Shown here piece by piece: positions 17,455-26,653 of a DNA stretch of 64,000 bases. The stretch lies in NCBI RefSeq assembly GCF_025370785.1, contig NZ_JAMXFA010000010.1:101921-165920 (forward strand), read 5' to 3'. The translations under genes and the position numbers were made by a program. The stretch is from Laspinema olomoucense D3b. Its GTDB lineage: Bacteria > Cyanobacteriota > Cyanobacteriia > Cyanobacteriales > Laspinemataceae. The notes under the pieces were generated by a model that was not told the DNA's origin, made no database searches, and saw only the letters and a list, made by a program, of their open reading frames with translations. How positions within the stretch are numbered: position 1 is the stretch's first letter; the number at the start of each line of letters is the position of its first letter.

Positions 17455-18351
17455 TTACCGCTGGTATCCCGAAGCCACAATCATCGAACCAATCCCCGTA
17501 TCGGTCAAAATTTCCAGCAATAAAGAGTGAGGAATCCGCCCATCAATAATGTGAGCCGCCTTTACCCCTTGGGCCAAACTCCGCACACAACAGGTCACCT
17601 TGGGAATCATCCCCCCGGAAACTACCCCGGTTTTCATCAGTTCCCGCGCTTGTTGAATATCCAGTTGCGCCAGTAGGGTAGAAGGGTCCTTGGGATCCTG
17701 TAAAATTCCTGCCGTGTCTGTCATTAAGATTAATTTTTCCGCACCCAAAGCCGCAGCCAGTTCTCCGGCGATCGTATCGGCATTAATATTATACGATTGA
17801 CCCGCTTCATCCGCCGCCACACTGGAAACCACGGGGATATAGCCAGATTTGACTAAGGCTTCTAAAATTTTGGTATTCACCGAACTCACTTCCCCGACAA
17901 ATCCAATCCCTTCATCCCCTTGAGGACGTGCGGTGATTAAATTCCCATCCTTCCCGCACAACCCGACAGCCGAACCCCCTGCTTGGTTAATCAGGGCGAC
18001 AATTTCCTTGTTAACCCGGCCTACTAACACCATTTCCACCACATCCATTGTGGGCGCATCGGTGACCCGCAGACCATTTTTAAATTGGGGTTCAATTCCC
18101 AGTTTGTCCAACCAGCTATTGATTTCCGGACCGCCACCGTGGACCAGGACAGGCCGGACCCCCACACAGGCCAAAAACACCAAATCCCTCATCACTTGGT
18201 CCTTGAGGGCGCTGTCTTTCATGGCTGCACCGCCATATTTAACCACAATTGTGCGGCCAGCGAATTGCTGGATATAGGGGAGGGCTTCACTAAGCACCTT
18301 CACCCGCATCGCTTCTGATTCTTGTTGGCTGAGTTCTTTCTCGGTCAGCAT
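17455..18351 (-). CDS. argB: Acetylglutamate kinase
   Basis: Second step of arginine synthesis: phosphorylates N-acetylglutamate with ATP. In cyanobacteria it is the target of the PII protein GlnB, which relieves arginine inhibition. Features: the lysine motif VVKYGGAAM, the glycine-rich [10 protein letters not shown] substrate loop, the mid-domain [29 protein letters not shown], and the C-terminal GGMIPKV and [12 protein letters not shown]. At 298 residues it is full length. An in-frame ATG 16 codons upstream exists but the ATG at 18351 gives the standard N-terminal arginine-sensor helix region. Confidence 0.96.
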   Translation of the reverse strand: MLTEKELSQQESEAMRVKVLSEALPYIQQFAGRTIVVKYGGAAMKDSALKDQVMRDLVFLACVGVRPVLVHGGGPEINSWLDKLGIEPQFKNGLRVTDAPTMDVVEMVLVGRVNKEIVALINQAGGSAVGLCGKDGNLITARPQGDEGIGFVGEVSSVNTKILEALVKSGYIPVVSSVAADEAGQSYNINADTIAGELAAALGAEKLILMTDTAGILQDPKDPSTLLAQLDIQQARELMKTGVVSGGMIPKVTCCVRSLAQGVKAAHIIDGRIPHSLLLEILTDTGIGSMIVASGYQR

Positions 18352-18466
18352 AGGTATTCCCTGAAAATAGGTCACTCCTAGCTTATGGCAATTTTTCAAC
18401 CCTGAGAATCATCCAAAAAATTTGGGTTGAGGGGAATCTATCGATTTGCTTCGGGAAGGGGAGGAT

Positions 18467-19015
18467 TTAGTTCTGGTTGGCACGGTGTTTGAGGATTTTG
18501 GAAATTTCGCTTAAAACTCCCGTAGCGATTTGTTCCGGGGTATCTTCCGGACCGACAATAACGCGTACATCGGCCTGGGAGTAGAGGGATTGGCGTTGGT
18601 CAAGGAGCGATCGCAGTTTAGCCATTGGGTCAGGGTCTCTTAACAATGGCCGGGTGGTATCCCCTTCCAACCGCTGATAAAGTTGCTCAACTGGAACATC
18701 CAACCACACCACTACCCCATGTTGCAAATAACTCCAGTTTTGCCGGTTCAGGATAATCCCTCCCCCCGTGGCGACAACCAGATGGGTATAGGCGCACAAT
18801 TCGCTCAATACCTTGGTTTCCAGTTCACGAAACGCCGCCTCGCCACTTTCGGCAAAAATCTCCGGGATGGACTGACCCGCCACCTGTTCAATCAGGCGAT
18901 CGGTGTCAAAATAACGATACTCCAGTTGAGGGGCCAGAATTTGGGCAACGGTGGTTTTTCCAGACCCCATCATCCCGACGAGATAAAGATTGCATCCTTT
19001 GAGAAACTGATTCAC
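18467..19015 (-). CDS. aroK: Shikimate kinase
   Basis: Phosphorylates shikimate at the 3-hydroxyl in the pathway to aromatic amino acids. The Walker A GMMGSGKT is at 14-21, the shikimate-binding FDTDRLIEQ at about 36-44, the GGGI core (ATGGGIIL) at about 82-89 and the lid arginine region QRLEGDTTRPLL at about 113-124. The length, 182 residues, is normal. It lies upstream of argB in the same orientation with 115 bp between the genes, so co-transcription is possible. Confidence 0.95.
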   Translation of the reverse strand: MNQFLKGCNLYLVGMMGSGKTTVAQILAPQLEYRYFDTDRLIEQVAGQSIPEIFAESGEAAFRELETKVLSELCAYTHLVVATGGGIILNRQNWSYLQHGVVVWLDVPVEQLYQRLEGDTTRPLLRDPDPMAKLRSLLDQRQSLYSQADVRVIVGPEDTPEQIATGVLSEISKILKHRANQN

Positions 19016-19263
19016 GATGATTGCTTAAGGCAGGGCGAGGTTATTTTTACCATTGTTAGGGGTCGTAAATCAAGGGTAGGGAGAGTTTTCCTCGTTCTCG
19101 GGTTCTACATTCCTCCTCTGTCATCTTTTATCCTGAGATTGATGGCAACCCTGACCTTTGTCTACAAATGATTGTATTCCTCGGGGGCAAAAATACGATC
19201 GCTTGCTGGAGTAGGTTGGGAATTGCTGGGAGGGGATGAGTGCCTTTGTGCTTCAGTCACAGG

Positions 19264-19656
19264 TTAAAGAGAGGGGTTGGCATTGATGAATGGAGAGTGA
19301 ATATCAATCTGCCAATTTTCATCGATAAATTCCAGATTTTCATCATAAATTAGCATCAGTTCACCGATACGCGGGTTACCGCAGATTGTTGCTGGAGAGA
19401 TTTCCGCTGAATTGAGAACAAATTTCAGTTGGATCCGGCGTTTGTCCCCCTGCAAGGCGATCGCTCGGGTGACTAATTCAGGGGAAAGAGGACGAGGCAA
19501 GGTGATGGTTTCATAAAATTGGTCCGACTCATCCCAATACCCGGCGATTTTATAATTGGATAATTCCAGATGCTCAAGAACCAGAGAATGAGCATCAAGA
19601 TGGGTAAAAATTTCAGATAAATCCTGCCAAACTTGATGATTTTTTAACGTAACCAT
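19264..19656 (-). CDS. Possible immunity protein, partner of the toxin-like gene upstream
   Basis: 130 residues, acidic, no recognised domain. It is rich in predicted beta strand toward the C-terminus (RRIQLKFVLNSAEI, LMLIYDENLEFI). It starts 12 bp after the stop of the preceding toxin-like gene, an arrangement typical of toxin-immunity or toxin-antitoxin pairs, where the downstream small acidic gene neutralises the upstream toxin. No sequence match to a known immunity family is apparent to me; the role is inferred from layout only. Confidence 0.5.
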   Translation of the reverse strand: MVTLKNHQVWQDLSEIFTHLDAHSLVLEHLELSNYKIAGYWDESDQFYETITLPRPLSPELVTRAIALQGDKRRIQLKFVLNSAEISPATICGNPRIGELMLIYDENLEFIDENWQIDIHSPFINANPSL

Positions 19657-19668
19657 AGTTTTTATTCC

Positions 19669-20295
19669 TTAATGTTCTGTAGCATAACCGGGAAAGTGTA
19701 AAACGCCATCGATAAATTTTCCATGAAACCGGCGATCGCCTCCTTTTCCTAAAACTTTGGACTTCAAATCGTAACCTTCCTCTTCAGAGGGAACTAAACC
19801 CATATTACCCCGTGGGGCCACCCTTCCTTTTTCAATCGCTTTTAAATGTTTGTTAGTCGCATCATATCGGATTCCTTCTTGAATTTGCTTTTGACCAAAA
19901 GAAACCAGCATCTCATTTAGGGTCTTATAGACAAAGACCGGCTGTATTTTCGACCAACTAGCGGGTAAACTTTCAGATGCCTCCCTGTAGTTGACATCAT
20001 CGATCAGTGTAGCATCCACTCTCAAATCACCTATGGTTGGCAAGAATTTACCCCCACCGCCAGAGCGTTGCCGGTTGAGATATTCCCCTACTGTTTGCGC
20101 CACATTTCGCAGAAGAACCGCTTGATTCTCTTTCCCTACCTGCTGCAACTTTTGCGCCTCCTGTTCGCATAATCGAACAAATTCCTCATCCACTAACTCG
20201 AACTGTTGCTTAAGGATTTGCGGTCCCTCGCCACTGGGACAGGTTAGGAGTTGTTGAATCAGGTTGCGAGAGGCTTCGATGCGTTCTTCGTTCAT
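19669..20295 (-). CDS. Putative two-domain toxin with C-terminal nuclease-like module
   Basis: 208 residues from the chosen ATG. The N-terminal 85 residues (IEASRNLIQQLL ... LVDEEFVRLCEQEAQ ... AVLLRNVAQTVGEYL) look like the small helical adaptor domain found at the start of many cyanobacterial effector proteins. A Gly-rich linker (RSGGGGKFLP) follows. The C-terminal 70 residues carry many conserved-looking polar residues (KHLKAIEKGRVAPRGNMGL, KSKVLGKGGDRRFHGK, GYATEH) in the style of small RNase-type polymorphic toxins. There is no signal peptide. The next gene, 12 bp downstream, would be its antidote. A longer start at 20337 adds 14 Pro/Asn-rich residues. Confidence 0.5.
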   Translation of the reverse strand: MNEERIEASRNLIQQLLTCPSGEGPQILKQQFELVDEEFVRLCEQEAQKLQQVGKENQAVLLRNVAQTVGEYLNRQRSGGGGKFLPTIGDLRVDATLIDDVNYREASESLPASWSKIQPVFVYKTLNEMLVSFGQKQIQEGIRYDATNKHLKAIEKGRVAPRGNMGLVPSEEEGYDLKSKVLGKGGDRRFHGKFIDGVLHFPGYATEH

Positions 20296-20395
20296 GGCAG
20301 GGGATAAAGTCGGGGGATGGTTGTTATTATAACCCAACCTAACTGACGGGATTTTGAGATAAACTTCAGGGGTACTTGTTGAAGCTTTTCACCAG

Positions 20396-20731
20396 ATGCT
20401 CATTCCCTACTGTGAGAACGCAGTGGTTGATATTCGTAAACTCCGGGACTACTGCCTTAACCTAGAACACAACGAGGGCAAGCACAAGGCACGGCTGTTT
20501 TTGTCTATTCTGGGGATGAGTGCCGATGATGCAGAAGCCTTACGGCAAATTTTGCTAGAGGTTGTTAAAAGTCAAGAAGCACAACTCGGCAGACTCGATG
20601 ACTTTGGTCAACGTTACACCCTTGATTTTACAATGGAATGGCAGGACAAAAAGGCAACCCTTCGCAGTGGTTGGATTATCGAGGCTGGTTCCAATATCCC
20701 TAAGTTAACGACTTGTTACCCATTATCCTAG
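20396..20731 (+). CDS. DUF6883 domain protein
   Basis: 111 residues. The start MLIPYCENAVVDIRKLRDYCL and the HNEGKHKARLFLSILGM motif (about 24-42) match DUF6883. The family is short, widespread in cyanobacteria and often placed beside DUF4926, as here (15 bp gap), in a manner that suggests a toxin-antitoxin-like pair, though the activity is not established. Its promoter region is shared, divergently, with the toxin-like gene. Confidence 0.75.
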   Translation: MLIPYCENAVVDIRKLRDYCLNLEHNEGKHKARLFLSILGMSADDAEALRQILLEVVKSQEAQLGRLDDFGQRYTLDFTMEWQDKKATLRSGWIIEAGSNIPKLTTCYPLS

Positions 20732-20746
20732 TTAGAGGTAAAATTA

Positions 20747-20998
20747 ATGAAACTTAACAAGATTAAATTATTAGATATAGTCGCTCTTACTGTTGATATT
20801 CCTCAATACAATTTATGGCAGGGACAAGTGGGAACGATCGTAGAAATTTTGGCAGAGGGTGCGGCGTTTGAAGTGGAATTTACCGACTCTCGCACGGGTG
20901 AAACTTATGAATCTGTTGGGTTACGTCTAGAGCAAATCATGGTATTACATTTTGAGCCAGTATCTCCAGATGCTCATGCAGCAATGCTCCCGCTCTAA
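20747..20998 (+). CDS. DUF4926 domain protein
   Basis: 83 residues. The signature is complete: KLLDIVALTVDIP, then LWQGQVGTIVEIL, FEVEFTDSRTGETY and the LEQIMVLH end strand. The fold is probably an SH3-like beta barrel. The ATG has AGAGG upstream. It follows the DUF6883 gene by 15 bp and is presumably co-transcribed; together they may form a toxin-antitoxin-like module. Confidence 0.82.
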   Translation: MKLNKIKLLDIVALTVDIPQYNLWQGQVGTIVEILAEGAAFEVEFTDSRTGETYESVGLRLEQIMVLHFEPVSPDAHAAMLPL

Positions 20999-21186
20999 CC
21001 GTCATAATAGCTCTTTATCAAAGAAAAATTGGGTTATTTTGAGAAAGATTATAGCCGATGATTATATTGACTGAATAGCAAGACCCGATCGCCTTGACCA
21101 ATGGGCAGAATAGAGGGTAGTGCAGTCTTCCTGCGGGTTGGCGATCGCGCTGTTAGCGATTAGGTTTATTTTAGGTTTTATAGGGG

Positions 21187-21214
21187 GAGAACGACTGAAG
21201 TCGTTACTACGAAC
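21187..21214 (-). repeat. Family-3 palindrome (AACGACTTCAGTCGTT)
   Basis: Inverted copy of the element also found twice at 24694-24752. Core AACGACT-GA-AGTCGTT, flanked by TACTAC. Situated between DUF4926 and the Uma2 gene. Confidence 0.8.
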
Positions 21215-21225
21215 TAAGAGAATGA

Positions 21226-21786
21226 CTAGGTTAGGATTTGATTGACGTTGATGGTGATGTCAGGAAAGGTTTGTAAGGATAGGGTATCTCCGGGATAGAA
21301 TTTACTGACAATTTGATACCCGGTGGGGGTGGGTTGGCGGTAGACTTCTAGGCAGTTTTCGGGGAGGTTGACTAACCAAACTTCGGTGATGTCATGTTCG
21401 GCATAGAGGGGGATTTTGATGCTGCGATCGCCCTCTAAGGTGGTATCGGCAACTTCGACTAACAGGAAGATATCCGCCGGTTGCGGATGTTGGGTGGCAT
21501 AAAAATCATCCCGGGGTTGCAGCAAGGTTACATCCGGTTGGGGTTGAGAGTTGTTGCCGAGTTGTATGGGATTTTGCGGCCATGCGATCGCTCGATTTCC
21601 CAGGCAATTCATGAAGAGGTTGATCAGGCGAGCAACACAAGCGGCATGACGAGTTCCAATGGGTGACATTTCTATGATTTCTCCTCGAATTAATTCAACG
21701 CGATCGCCCTCCTTCAAAACCCCCATTTCTGCCATTTTCCTATACTCATCAACGGTAAATTTATGCTTAATCAATTGAACACTCAT
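21226..21786 (-). CDS. Uma2-family PD-(D/E)XK nuclease-like protein
   Basis: 186 residues of the DUF820/Uma2 family, which is greatly expanded in cyanobacteria and has a restriction-endonuclease-like fold of unknown biological role. Motifs: FTVDEYRKMAEMG near the start, VELIRGEI, then QPQPDVTLLQPRDD (catalytic Asp) and DIFLLVEVADTTLEGD with the E-x-(A/S) near the D/E-x-K position, then YAEHDITEVWLVNL. A second member is at 38404-38961. The start has GGAGG about 10 bases upstream. Confidence 0.88.
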   Translation of the reverse strand: MSVQLIKHKFTVDEYRKMAEMGVLKEGDRVELIRGEIIEMSPIGTRHAACVARLINLFMNCLGNRAIAWPQNPIQLGNNSQPQPDVTLLQPRDDFYATQHPQPADIFLLVEVADTTLEGDRSIKIPLYAEHDITEVWLVNLPENCLEVYRQPTPTGYQIVSKFYPGDTLSLQTFPDITINVNQILT

Positions 21787-21828
21787 TTAAACCATCCCTC
21801 CTTAATCATTTTCTAAAATTACCCTTTC

Positions 21829-21882
21829 CAGTCGGTTTTAACCGAATGCAAGCTATTAGGCGGGGGTTTAAACCCCCGCCGG
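21829..21882. repeat. Family-2 two-hairpin repeat
   Basis: CAGTCGGTTTTAACCGAATG followed by a perfect palindrome GGCGGGGGTTTAAACCCCCGCC. It matches the repeat pair at 52728-52870. It ends 22 bases before the clpB stop and may serve as its terminator. Confidence 0.78.
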
Positions 21883-21903
21883 AGTCCGCCGGTTACGCGG
21901 AAC

Positions 21904-24528
21904 CTACGAATCAGATTGAACTAACACCTCAGACGCTAACCGTTTAAATGCTAACCGCTCATTTTCCACATCCACAAAAATCGTATCCCCCGTGGTAAAA
22001 TCACCACGTAAGATAGATTTAGCAATTTGCGTTTCTAACTCACGCTGGATGGAACGTTTCAGAGGACGTGCACCATAAACGGGGTCATATCCCACTTCCG
22101 CTAAGAAACTCACTGCACTATCGGACAATTTCAACGACATCTTGCGATCGCGCAGGCGTTCCATGACTCGTTCGACTTGCAATTGTACAATCTGCCGCAG
22201 TTGCTCTTTCTTCAACGAATGGAAGATAATCATTTCATCAATTCGGTTCAAGAATTCCGGACGGAAATTACTCCGCATGGCATCCATGACCCGACCCCGC
22301 ATTTCTTCGTACTGTTCGTCTTCCCCGGAGACATCTAAGATGAATTGTGACCCCACGTTACTGGTCATAATAATCACAGAATTCTTAAAGTCTACCGTGT
22401 GTCCTTGTGCATCCGTCACTCGACCATCATCGAGTATTTGGAGCATAATATTAAACACATCCGGGTGCGCTTTCTCGATTTCATCAAATAGAATCACGGA
22501 GTAAGGACGACGGCGAACTGCTTCGGAAAGTTGTCCCCCTTCTTCATATCCCACATATCCCGGAGGCGCACCGACTAACCGGGAAACGGCGTGTTTTTCC
22601 ATGTATTCTGACATATCAATTCGCACCATTGATTCTTCGGTGTCGAACAGATAGGCGGCGAGTGCTTTGGCGAGTTCAGTTTTACCAACCCCGGTGGGTC
22701 CGAGGAAGATAAAGCTGGCAACGGGACGATTTGGGTCAGATAATCCGGCGCGCGATCGCTGAATGGCATCGGCAACGGCGGTGACTGCTTCCTCTTGTCC
22801 GATGACGCGCTTGTGCAGTTCGTCTTCGAGTTGCAGCAGTTTTTGCATCTCGGATTCCACTAATTTACTAATCGGAATTCCGGTCCATTTGGAGATGATT
22901 TCAGCAATATCCGCTTCGGTTACTTCTTCCCGGAGTAAGGTTTGACCGCTGGTTTGGTTTGCTGCTAAAGTGGATTCCGCCTGTTCCAGTTGCTTTTGCA
23001 ATTGGGTGAGGTTGCCATATTTTAATTCAGCGGCGCGGTTGAGGTCGTAGTTGCGTTCCGCTTGTTGAATTTCAATGTTGACGCGATCAATTTCTTCCTT
23101 AATACTCTGAATTTGAGCAATCACGTCTTTTTCAGATTGCCATTGAGCATTTAGAGTATGTTGTTGTTCTTTGAGGTTGCTGAGTTCTTTCTCTAACCGT
23201 TCCAGACGGTCCTGAGAGGCAATATCACTTTCGTTTCTCAAAGACAACCGTTCCATTTCTAACTGGAGAATTTTGCGGTCAATTTCGTCTAGTTCTTCGG
23301 GTTTGGAGGTAATCTCCATTTTCAGTTTTGCTGCTGCTTCATCTACCAGGTCGATCGCCTTATCTGGAAGGAAGCGATCGCTGATATAACGGTTAGATAA
23401 AGTCGCCGCAGCAACTAAGGCACTATCGGAGATTTTGACCCCATGATGCACTTCATACCGTTCTTTGAGTCCGCGCAAAATCGAGATACTATCGGCAACG
23501 CTGGGTTGATCGATATACACTTGCTGGAAGCGCCGTTCTAAAGCGGCATCTTTTTCGATATATTTACGATACTCATCCAGGGTTGTGGCCCCGATACAGC
23601 GCAGCTCTCCCCGTGCTAACATGGGTTTGAGTAAGTTTCCGGCATCCATTGCGCCTTGGGTGGCACCGGCCCCGACGACGGTATGAATTTCATCGATAAA
23701 CAGGATGATATTCCCACCGGATTCGGTGACTTCTTTGAGAACTGCTTTGAGGCGTTCTTCAAATTCTCCGCGATATTTGGCACCGGCAATTAATGAACCC
23801 ATATCCAGGGTAATCAATTGGCGGTCTTTCAAGGATTGGGGGACATCTCCGGCGATAATGCGTTGGGCGAGTCCTTCAGCGATCGCAGTTTTACCCACCC
23901 CGGGTTCCCCAATTAACACGGGGTTATTCTTTGTGCGGCGTGAGAGGATCTGGATGGTCCGGCGAATTTCGTCATCTCGACCGATTACGGGGTCAAGTTT
24001 ACCTTCTCGCGCCGCTTGGGTGAGATCGCGTCCATATTTTTCTAGGGATTGATATTTGCCTTCGGGATTTTGATCGGTCACTTTTTGACTGCCTCTAACT
24101 TGGGAGATGGTTTCTTTGAGTTTTTGTTCGGTTAATTTTAATTCTTGGAAGAGTCCTTTACCAAAGCGGTCATCTTTGGCGAAACCGAGTAATAAATGTT
24201 CGACGGAAATATATTCATCGGCATACTCTTTCCGATAGGCATCGGCGCGATCGAGGAGGGTATCCACGGTTCGTCCGAGATAGACGGAACTGGTGCCACT
24301 CACTTTGGGTTGGCGATTGATAAATTGTTCGGTGCGATCGCGCATTTGTTGGACGCTGACTCCCGCTTTACTGAGAATGCTGCTGGAAAGTCCTTCTTGT
24401 TCCAGTAACGCTTTCATCAGGTGTTCGCTTTCAATTTGCTGATGTTGCGCTTGTTTGGCAAGGTCCGGGGTCTGGGCGATCGCCGCCCATGCTTTTTCTG
24501 TAAACTGATTGGGATTATTGGGTTGCAT
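21904..24528 (-). CDS. clpB: Protein disaggregase ClpB (ClpB1 type)
   Basis: Hsp100 chaperone that, with DnaK, pulls apart aggregated proteins after heat stress in the cytoplasm. Domains: N-terminal double Clp-N repeat (1-145), first AAA+ with GEPGVGKT (207-214) and LFIDEIHT, the coiled-coil M-domain (about 405-525; [15 protein letters not shown]), second AAA+ with GPTGVGKT (about 605) and [13 protein letters not shown], and the C-terminal D2-small domain. The [18 protein letters not shown] start matches the heat-inducible ClpB1 of cyanobacteria. The ATG at 24528 is preferred to one 8 codons upstream. Confidence 0.96.
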   Translation of the reverse strand: MQPNNPNQFTEKAWAAIAQTPDLAKQAQHQQIESEHLMKALLEQEGLSSSILSKAGVSVQQMRDRTEQFINRQPKVSGTSSVYLGRTVDTLLDRADAYRKEYADEYISVEHLLLGFAKDDRFGKGLFQELKLTEQKLKETISQVRGSQKVTDQNPEGKYQSLEKYGRDLTQAAREGKLDPVIGRDDEIRRTIQILSRRTKNNPVLIGEPGVGKTAIAEGLAQRIIAGDVPQSLKDRQLITLDMGSLIAGAKYRGEFEERLKAVLKEVTESGGNIILFIDEIHTVVGAGATQGAMDAGNLLKPMLARGELRCIGATTLDEYRKYIEKDAALERRFQQVYIDQPSVADSISILRGLKERYEVHHGVKISDSALVAAATLSNRYISDRFLPDKAIDLVDEAAAKLKMEITSKPEELDEIDRKILQLEMERLSLRNESDIASQDRLERLEKELSNLKEQQHTLNAQWQSEKDVIAQIQSIKEEIDRVNIEIQQAERNYDLNRAAELKYGNLTQLQKQLEQAESTLAANQTSGQTLLREEVTEADIAEIISKWTGIPISKLVESEMQKLLQLEDELHKRVIGQEEAVTAVADAIQRSRAGLSDPNRPVASFIFLGPTGVGKTELAKALAAYLFDTEESMVRIDMSEYMEKHAVSRLVGAPPGYVGYEEGGQLSEAVRRRPYSVILFDEIEKAHPDVFNIMLQILDDGRVTDAQGHTVDFKNSVIIMTSNVGSQFILDVSGEDEQYEEMRGRVMDAMRSNFRPEFLNRIDEMIIFHSLKKEQLRQIVQLQVERVMERLRDRKMSLKLSDSAVSFLAEVGYDPVYGARPLKRSIQRELETQIAKSILRGDFTTGDTIFVDVENERLAFKRLASEVLVQSDS

Positions 24529-24624
24529 ACTATTTTTCCCTATTATTGTCACATTTTTATTCTAATTAAGCCCTGGCCAGAGTAGAGATCGGGATTCCCG
24601 AATCAATTGGGTCGATATTACGGG

Positions 24625-24664
24625 AAATGGGTCATTTGTCATTGGTCATTGGTCATTTGTCCTT
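24625..24664 (+). repeat. Simple repeat of GGTCATTTGTCATT units
   Basis: Four imperfect copies of GGTCAT(T/TG) between 24625 and 24664. Such runs commonly occur in cyanobacterial intergenic DNA; no coding content. Confidence 0.7.
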
Positions 24665-24693
24665 GGGAGATCGGGGAGATGGGGAGGATGGGG

Positions 24694-24752
24694 GTTTGTA
24701 GTAACGACTTCAGTCGTTCTCCCCTGTTTGTAGTAACGACTTCAGTCGTTTC
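24694..24752. repeat. Two tandem copies of the family-3 palindrome
   Basis: Each 27-base copy (24694-24720 and 24726-24752) carries GTAGTAACGACTTCAGTCGTT. The spacing is 32 bp. Located just after the 3' end of the CYTH-like gene. Confidence 0.8.
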
Positions 24753-24759
24753 TTCCGCT

Positions 24760-25392
24760 TCAACCTTCACCTTTTCCCTGGAGAACCTGTTGCAACCAAT
24801 GCGGATAGGCAAAGGATGCCGCAGGGGTTAGGGGAAATTCCCGGGGATAGGAGGCGCTGAGGACCGTTGCGGTTGCTTTGAGGGTGTGAATCAGGGTATC
24901 TGGGGGGCCATACGCTTCTAAGGCGAGACTCCACCAGGGTTGATGCGCGATCGCCAGTTGAGTTAGTTCTAAACTGCACCCTTGGGAACCCTGGCGATCG
25001 CCCCCCATAGGTTCAATGGTGGTATCTTGGACCTGATAGAACCGTTGCGATCGCCGTTTGCGGACCCTCACCCAGGTTCCCTTAGTTTCCGCATCCTCTG
25101 GCATTGCAGCAGTCAACTCCTCACAAGCACACTTTTGCCAAGTTTCCAGATTCCCCGATAAGCAATCTCCAAACTGGACCTCCCCCCCCTCTGCTTGCCG
25201 CCATTTGATTTCTAGGCGGTCTTGTCGCCATTTAATATTAAGATAATCACAGTCTGGAGTGAACAGATATAAATCATCTCGGGTTTCTGGTTGCACTGGC
25301 CCTTGTTGAGGACATTCAGTTTCAAACCAATGGGCGATCGCCTCCGGTAGAACACAGGGATAAAACCAACGCAATTCACTTGTTAACCCCAT
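24760..25392 (-). CDS. CYTH-like domain protein, function unknown
   Basis: 210 residues from the chosen ATG. The start (ELRWFYPCVLPEAIAHWF) and the alternating charged strand pairs (DDLYLFTP, LNIKWRQDRLEIKWRQ, WVRVRKRRSQRFYQV) resemble the phosphate-binding tunnel of the CYTH superfamily (adenylate cyclase CyaB/thiamine triphosphatase), but the catalytic ExExK pattern is not exact, so the activity is uncertain. The ATG at 25392 has GGGGAGG about 5 bases upstream; a TTG-type longer start would add 19 unrelated residues. Downstream is clpB on the same strand. Confidence 0.6.
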   Translation of the reverse strand: MGLTSELRWFYPCVLPEAIAHWFETECPQQGPVQPETRDDLYLFTPDCDYLNIKWRQDRLEIKWRQAEGGEVQFGDCLSGNLETWQKCACEELTAAMPEDAETKGTWVRVRKRRSQRFYQVQDTTIEPMGGDRQGSQGCSLELTQLAIAHQPWWSLALEAYGPPDTLIHTLKATATVLSASYPREFPLTPAASFAYPHWLQQVLQGKGEG

Positions 25393-25567
25393 ACAACCTC
25401 CCCTGTATGATGTGGCTATTATAAACAATTTTTGGTCTATATTGAGCAATTTTAATAAGCCTTTACCCCAAGGGCAGGAAAATGAAACCTTAACCCTTTA
25501 TAATCATAGATACCCCTGAACTTCTTCTGTGGAACTTCGGCGGACTCCAAAACGGGCTGATTTTTGT

Positions 25568-26470
25568 ATGTTTTTTTCTCCCACCCTTTCTAGTGCGATC
25601 GCCGCTGCCTGTTCCGATACAACGGTTAGACTCTGGCAACTCAATGGCAGTGTAGATACGATTCTCAACGGCCATAGTGACAGCGTTCTGAGTGTGGCAT
25701 TTAGTCCCGATGGTAAACTCATTGCCACCGCCAGTGCAGATAAAACGGTCAAGCTGTGGCGGCGAGATGGAACATTTTTAACCACCCTCAAAGGACATAA
25801 TGCGGAAGTGTTTGGAGTTGATTTTAACGCGAAAGGGAATCGGATTGCCACTGCTAGTGCAGATAAAACTTTAAAGTTTTGGAAACGAGATGGCACATTG
25901 ATTTCCTCCATTAAACGACAATCTTCTGGGCTATTTGATATCAATTTTATGCCCCAAGGTAATTTAGTGGCATCGGGTTTGGCTGATGGCACAGTCAAGT
26001 TATGGCAGTTTAATGGGATTTGTCTAAGAACTTTAGAAGGTCATGAAAATAGTGTTTATAGGGTTAATTTTAGTGCTGATGGGAATCAATTAGTCTCGGG
26101 AAGTGGCGATGGGACGGTAAAATTGTGGGTGAGAGATATTTCCTGGGGTCGTCATGGCAAAGTTCGCACCTTAACGGGTCATCAAAATGCGGTATTAGAT
26201 GTCTGTTTTAGTCCTGATGGCGAGTTAATTGCCTCAGCAAGTGCGGATAAAACGGTAAGAATTTGGCGCAGTGTGGATGGCGCTTTATTGGTGACCTTAC
26301 GGGAACATGATAATATTGTTTATAGTGTCAGTTTTAGTCCCAATGGGAAGATTTTAGCCTCGGCGAGTGAAGATAATACCGTGCGTTTTTGGAATTTGCG
26401 GAGTCAGGTGAGTAAAATATTTAAGGAGTATCCGGGGTCGGTTTATCGGATTAAGTTTAGTCCGCGATAA
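25568..26470 (+). CDS. WD40 repeat protein (beta-propeller)
   Basis: About 300 residues made almost only of WD40 repeats, each with GH...D...S.DG...AS.D.TVKLW. I count six complete blades with the closing strand WRR/WKR/WQF/WVR/WRS/WNL and partial blades at both ends (SAIAAACSDTTVRLW at the start, SVYRIKFSPR at the end). The partial ends could join to close a seven-bladed propeller, or the gene could be a remnant of a longer WD40-linked effector. No domain other than WD40 is present. The start is uncertain: ATG 25568, or GTG 25529. The family provides protein-binding surfaces. Confidence 0.78.
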   Translation: MFFSPTLSSAIAAACSDTTVRLWQLNGSVDTILNGHSDSVLSVAFSPDGKLIATASADKTVKLWRRDGTFLTTLKGHNAEVFGVDFNAKGNRIATASADKTLKFWKRDGTLISSIKRQSSGLFDINFMPQGNLVASGLADGTVKLWQFNGICLRTLEGHENSVYRVNFSADGNQLVSGSGDGTVKLWVRDISWGRHGKVRTLTGHQNAVLDVCFSPDGELIASASADKTVRIWRSVDGALLVTLREHDNIVYSVSFSPNGKILASASEDNTVRFWNLRSQVSKIFKEYPGSVYRIKFSPR

Positions 26471-26583
26471 GAAGGAATTGGAGGGGTTGGCTATTTTATC
26501 TGGATTAGGATAACTTTTGGACTTTTATCCCGTTAAGTTTGGGGCGATCGCCATCATCCCCAGCCTCGCTCATTGTATCAGAA

Positions 26584-26609
26584 AAGGCGGAGGATTTCTC
26601 CCCCGCCTT
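26584..26609. terminator. Hairpin between convergent WD40 and clpC genes
   Basis: AAGGCGG and CCGCCTT enclose AGGATTTCTCCC. The stem is GC-rich but the following T-run is weak. It lies between two gene ends. Confidence 0.55.
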
Positions 26610-26653
26610 GTGATGATTTAGAGGGAATTTATCCCCCTATCAATCTCACTCGT

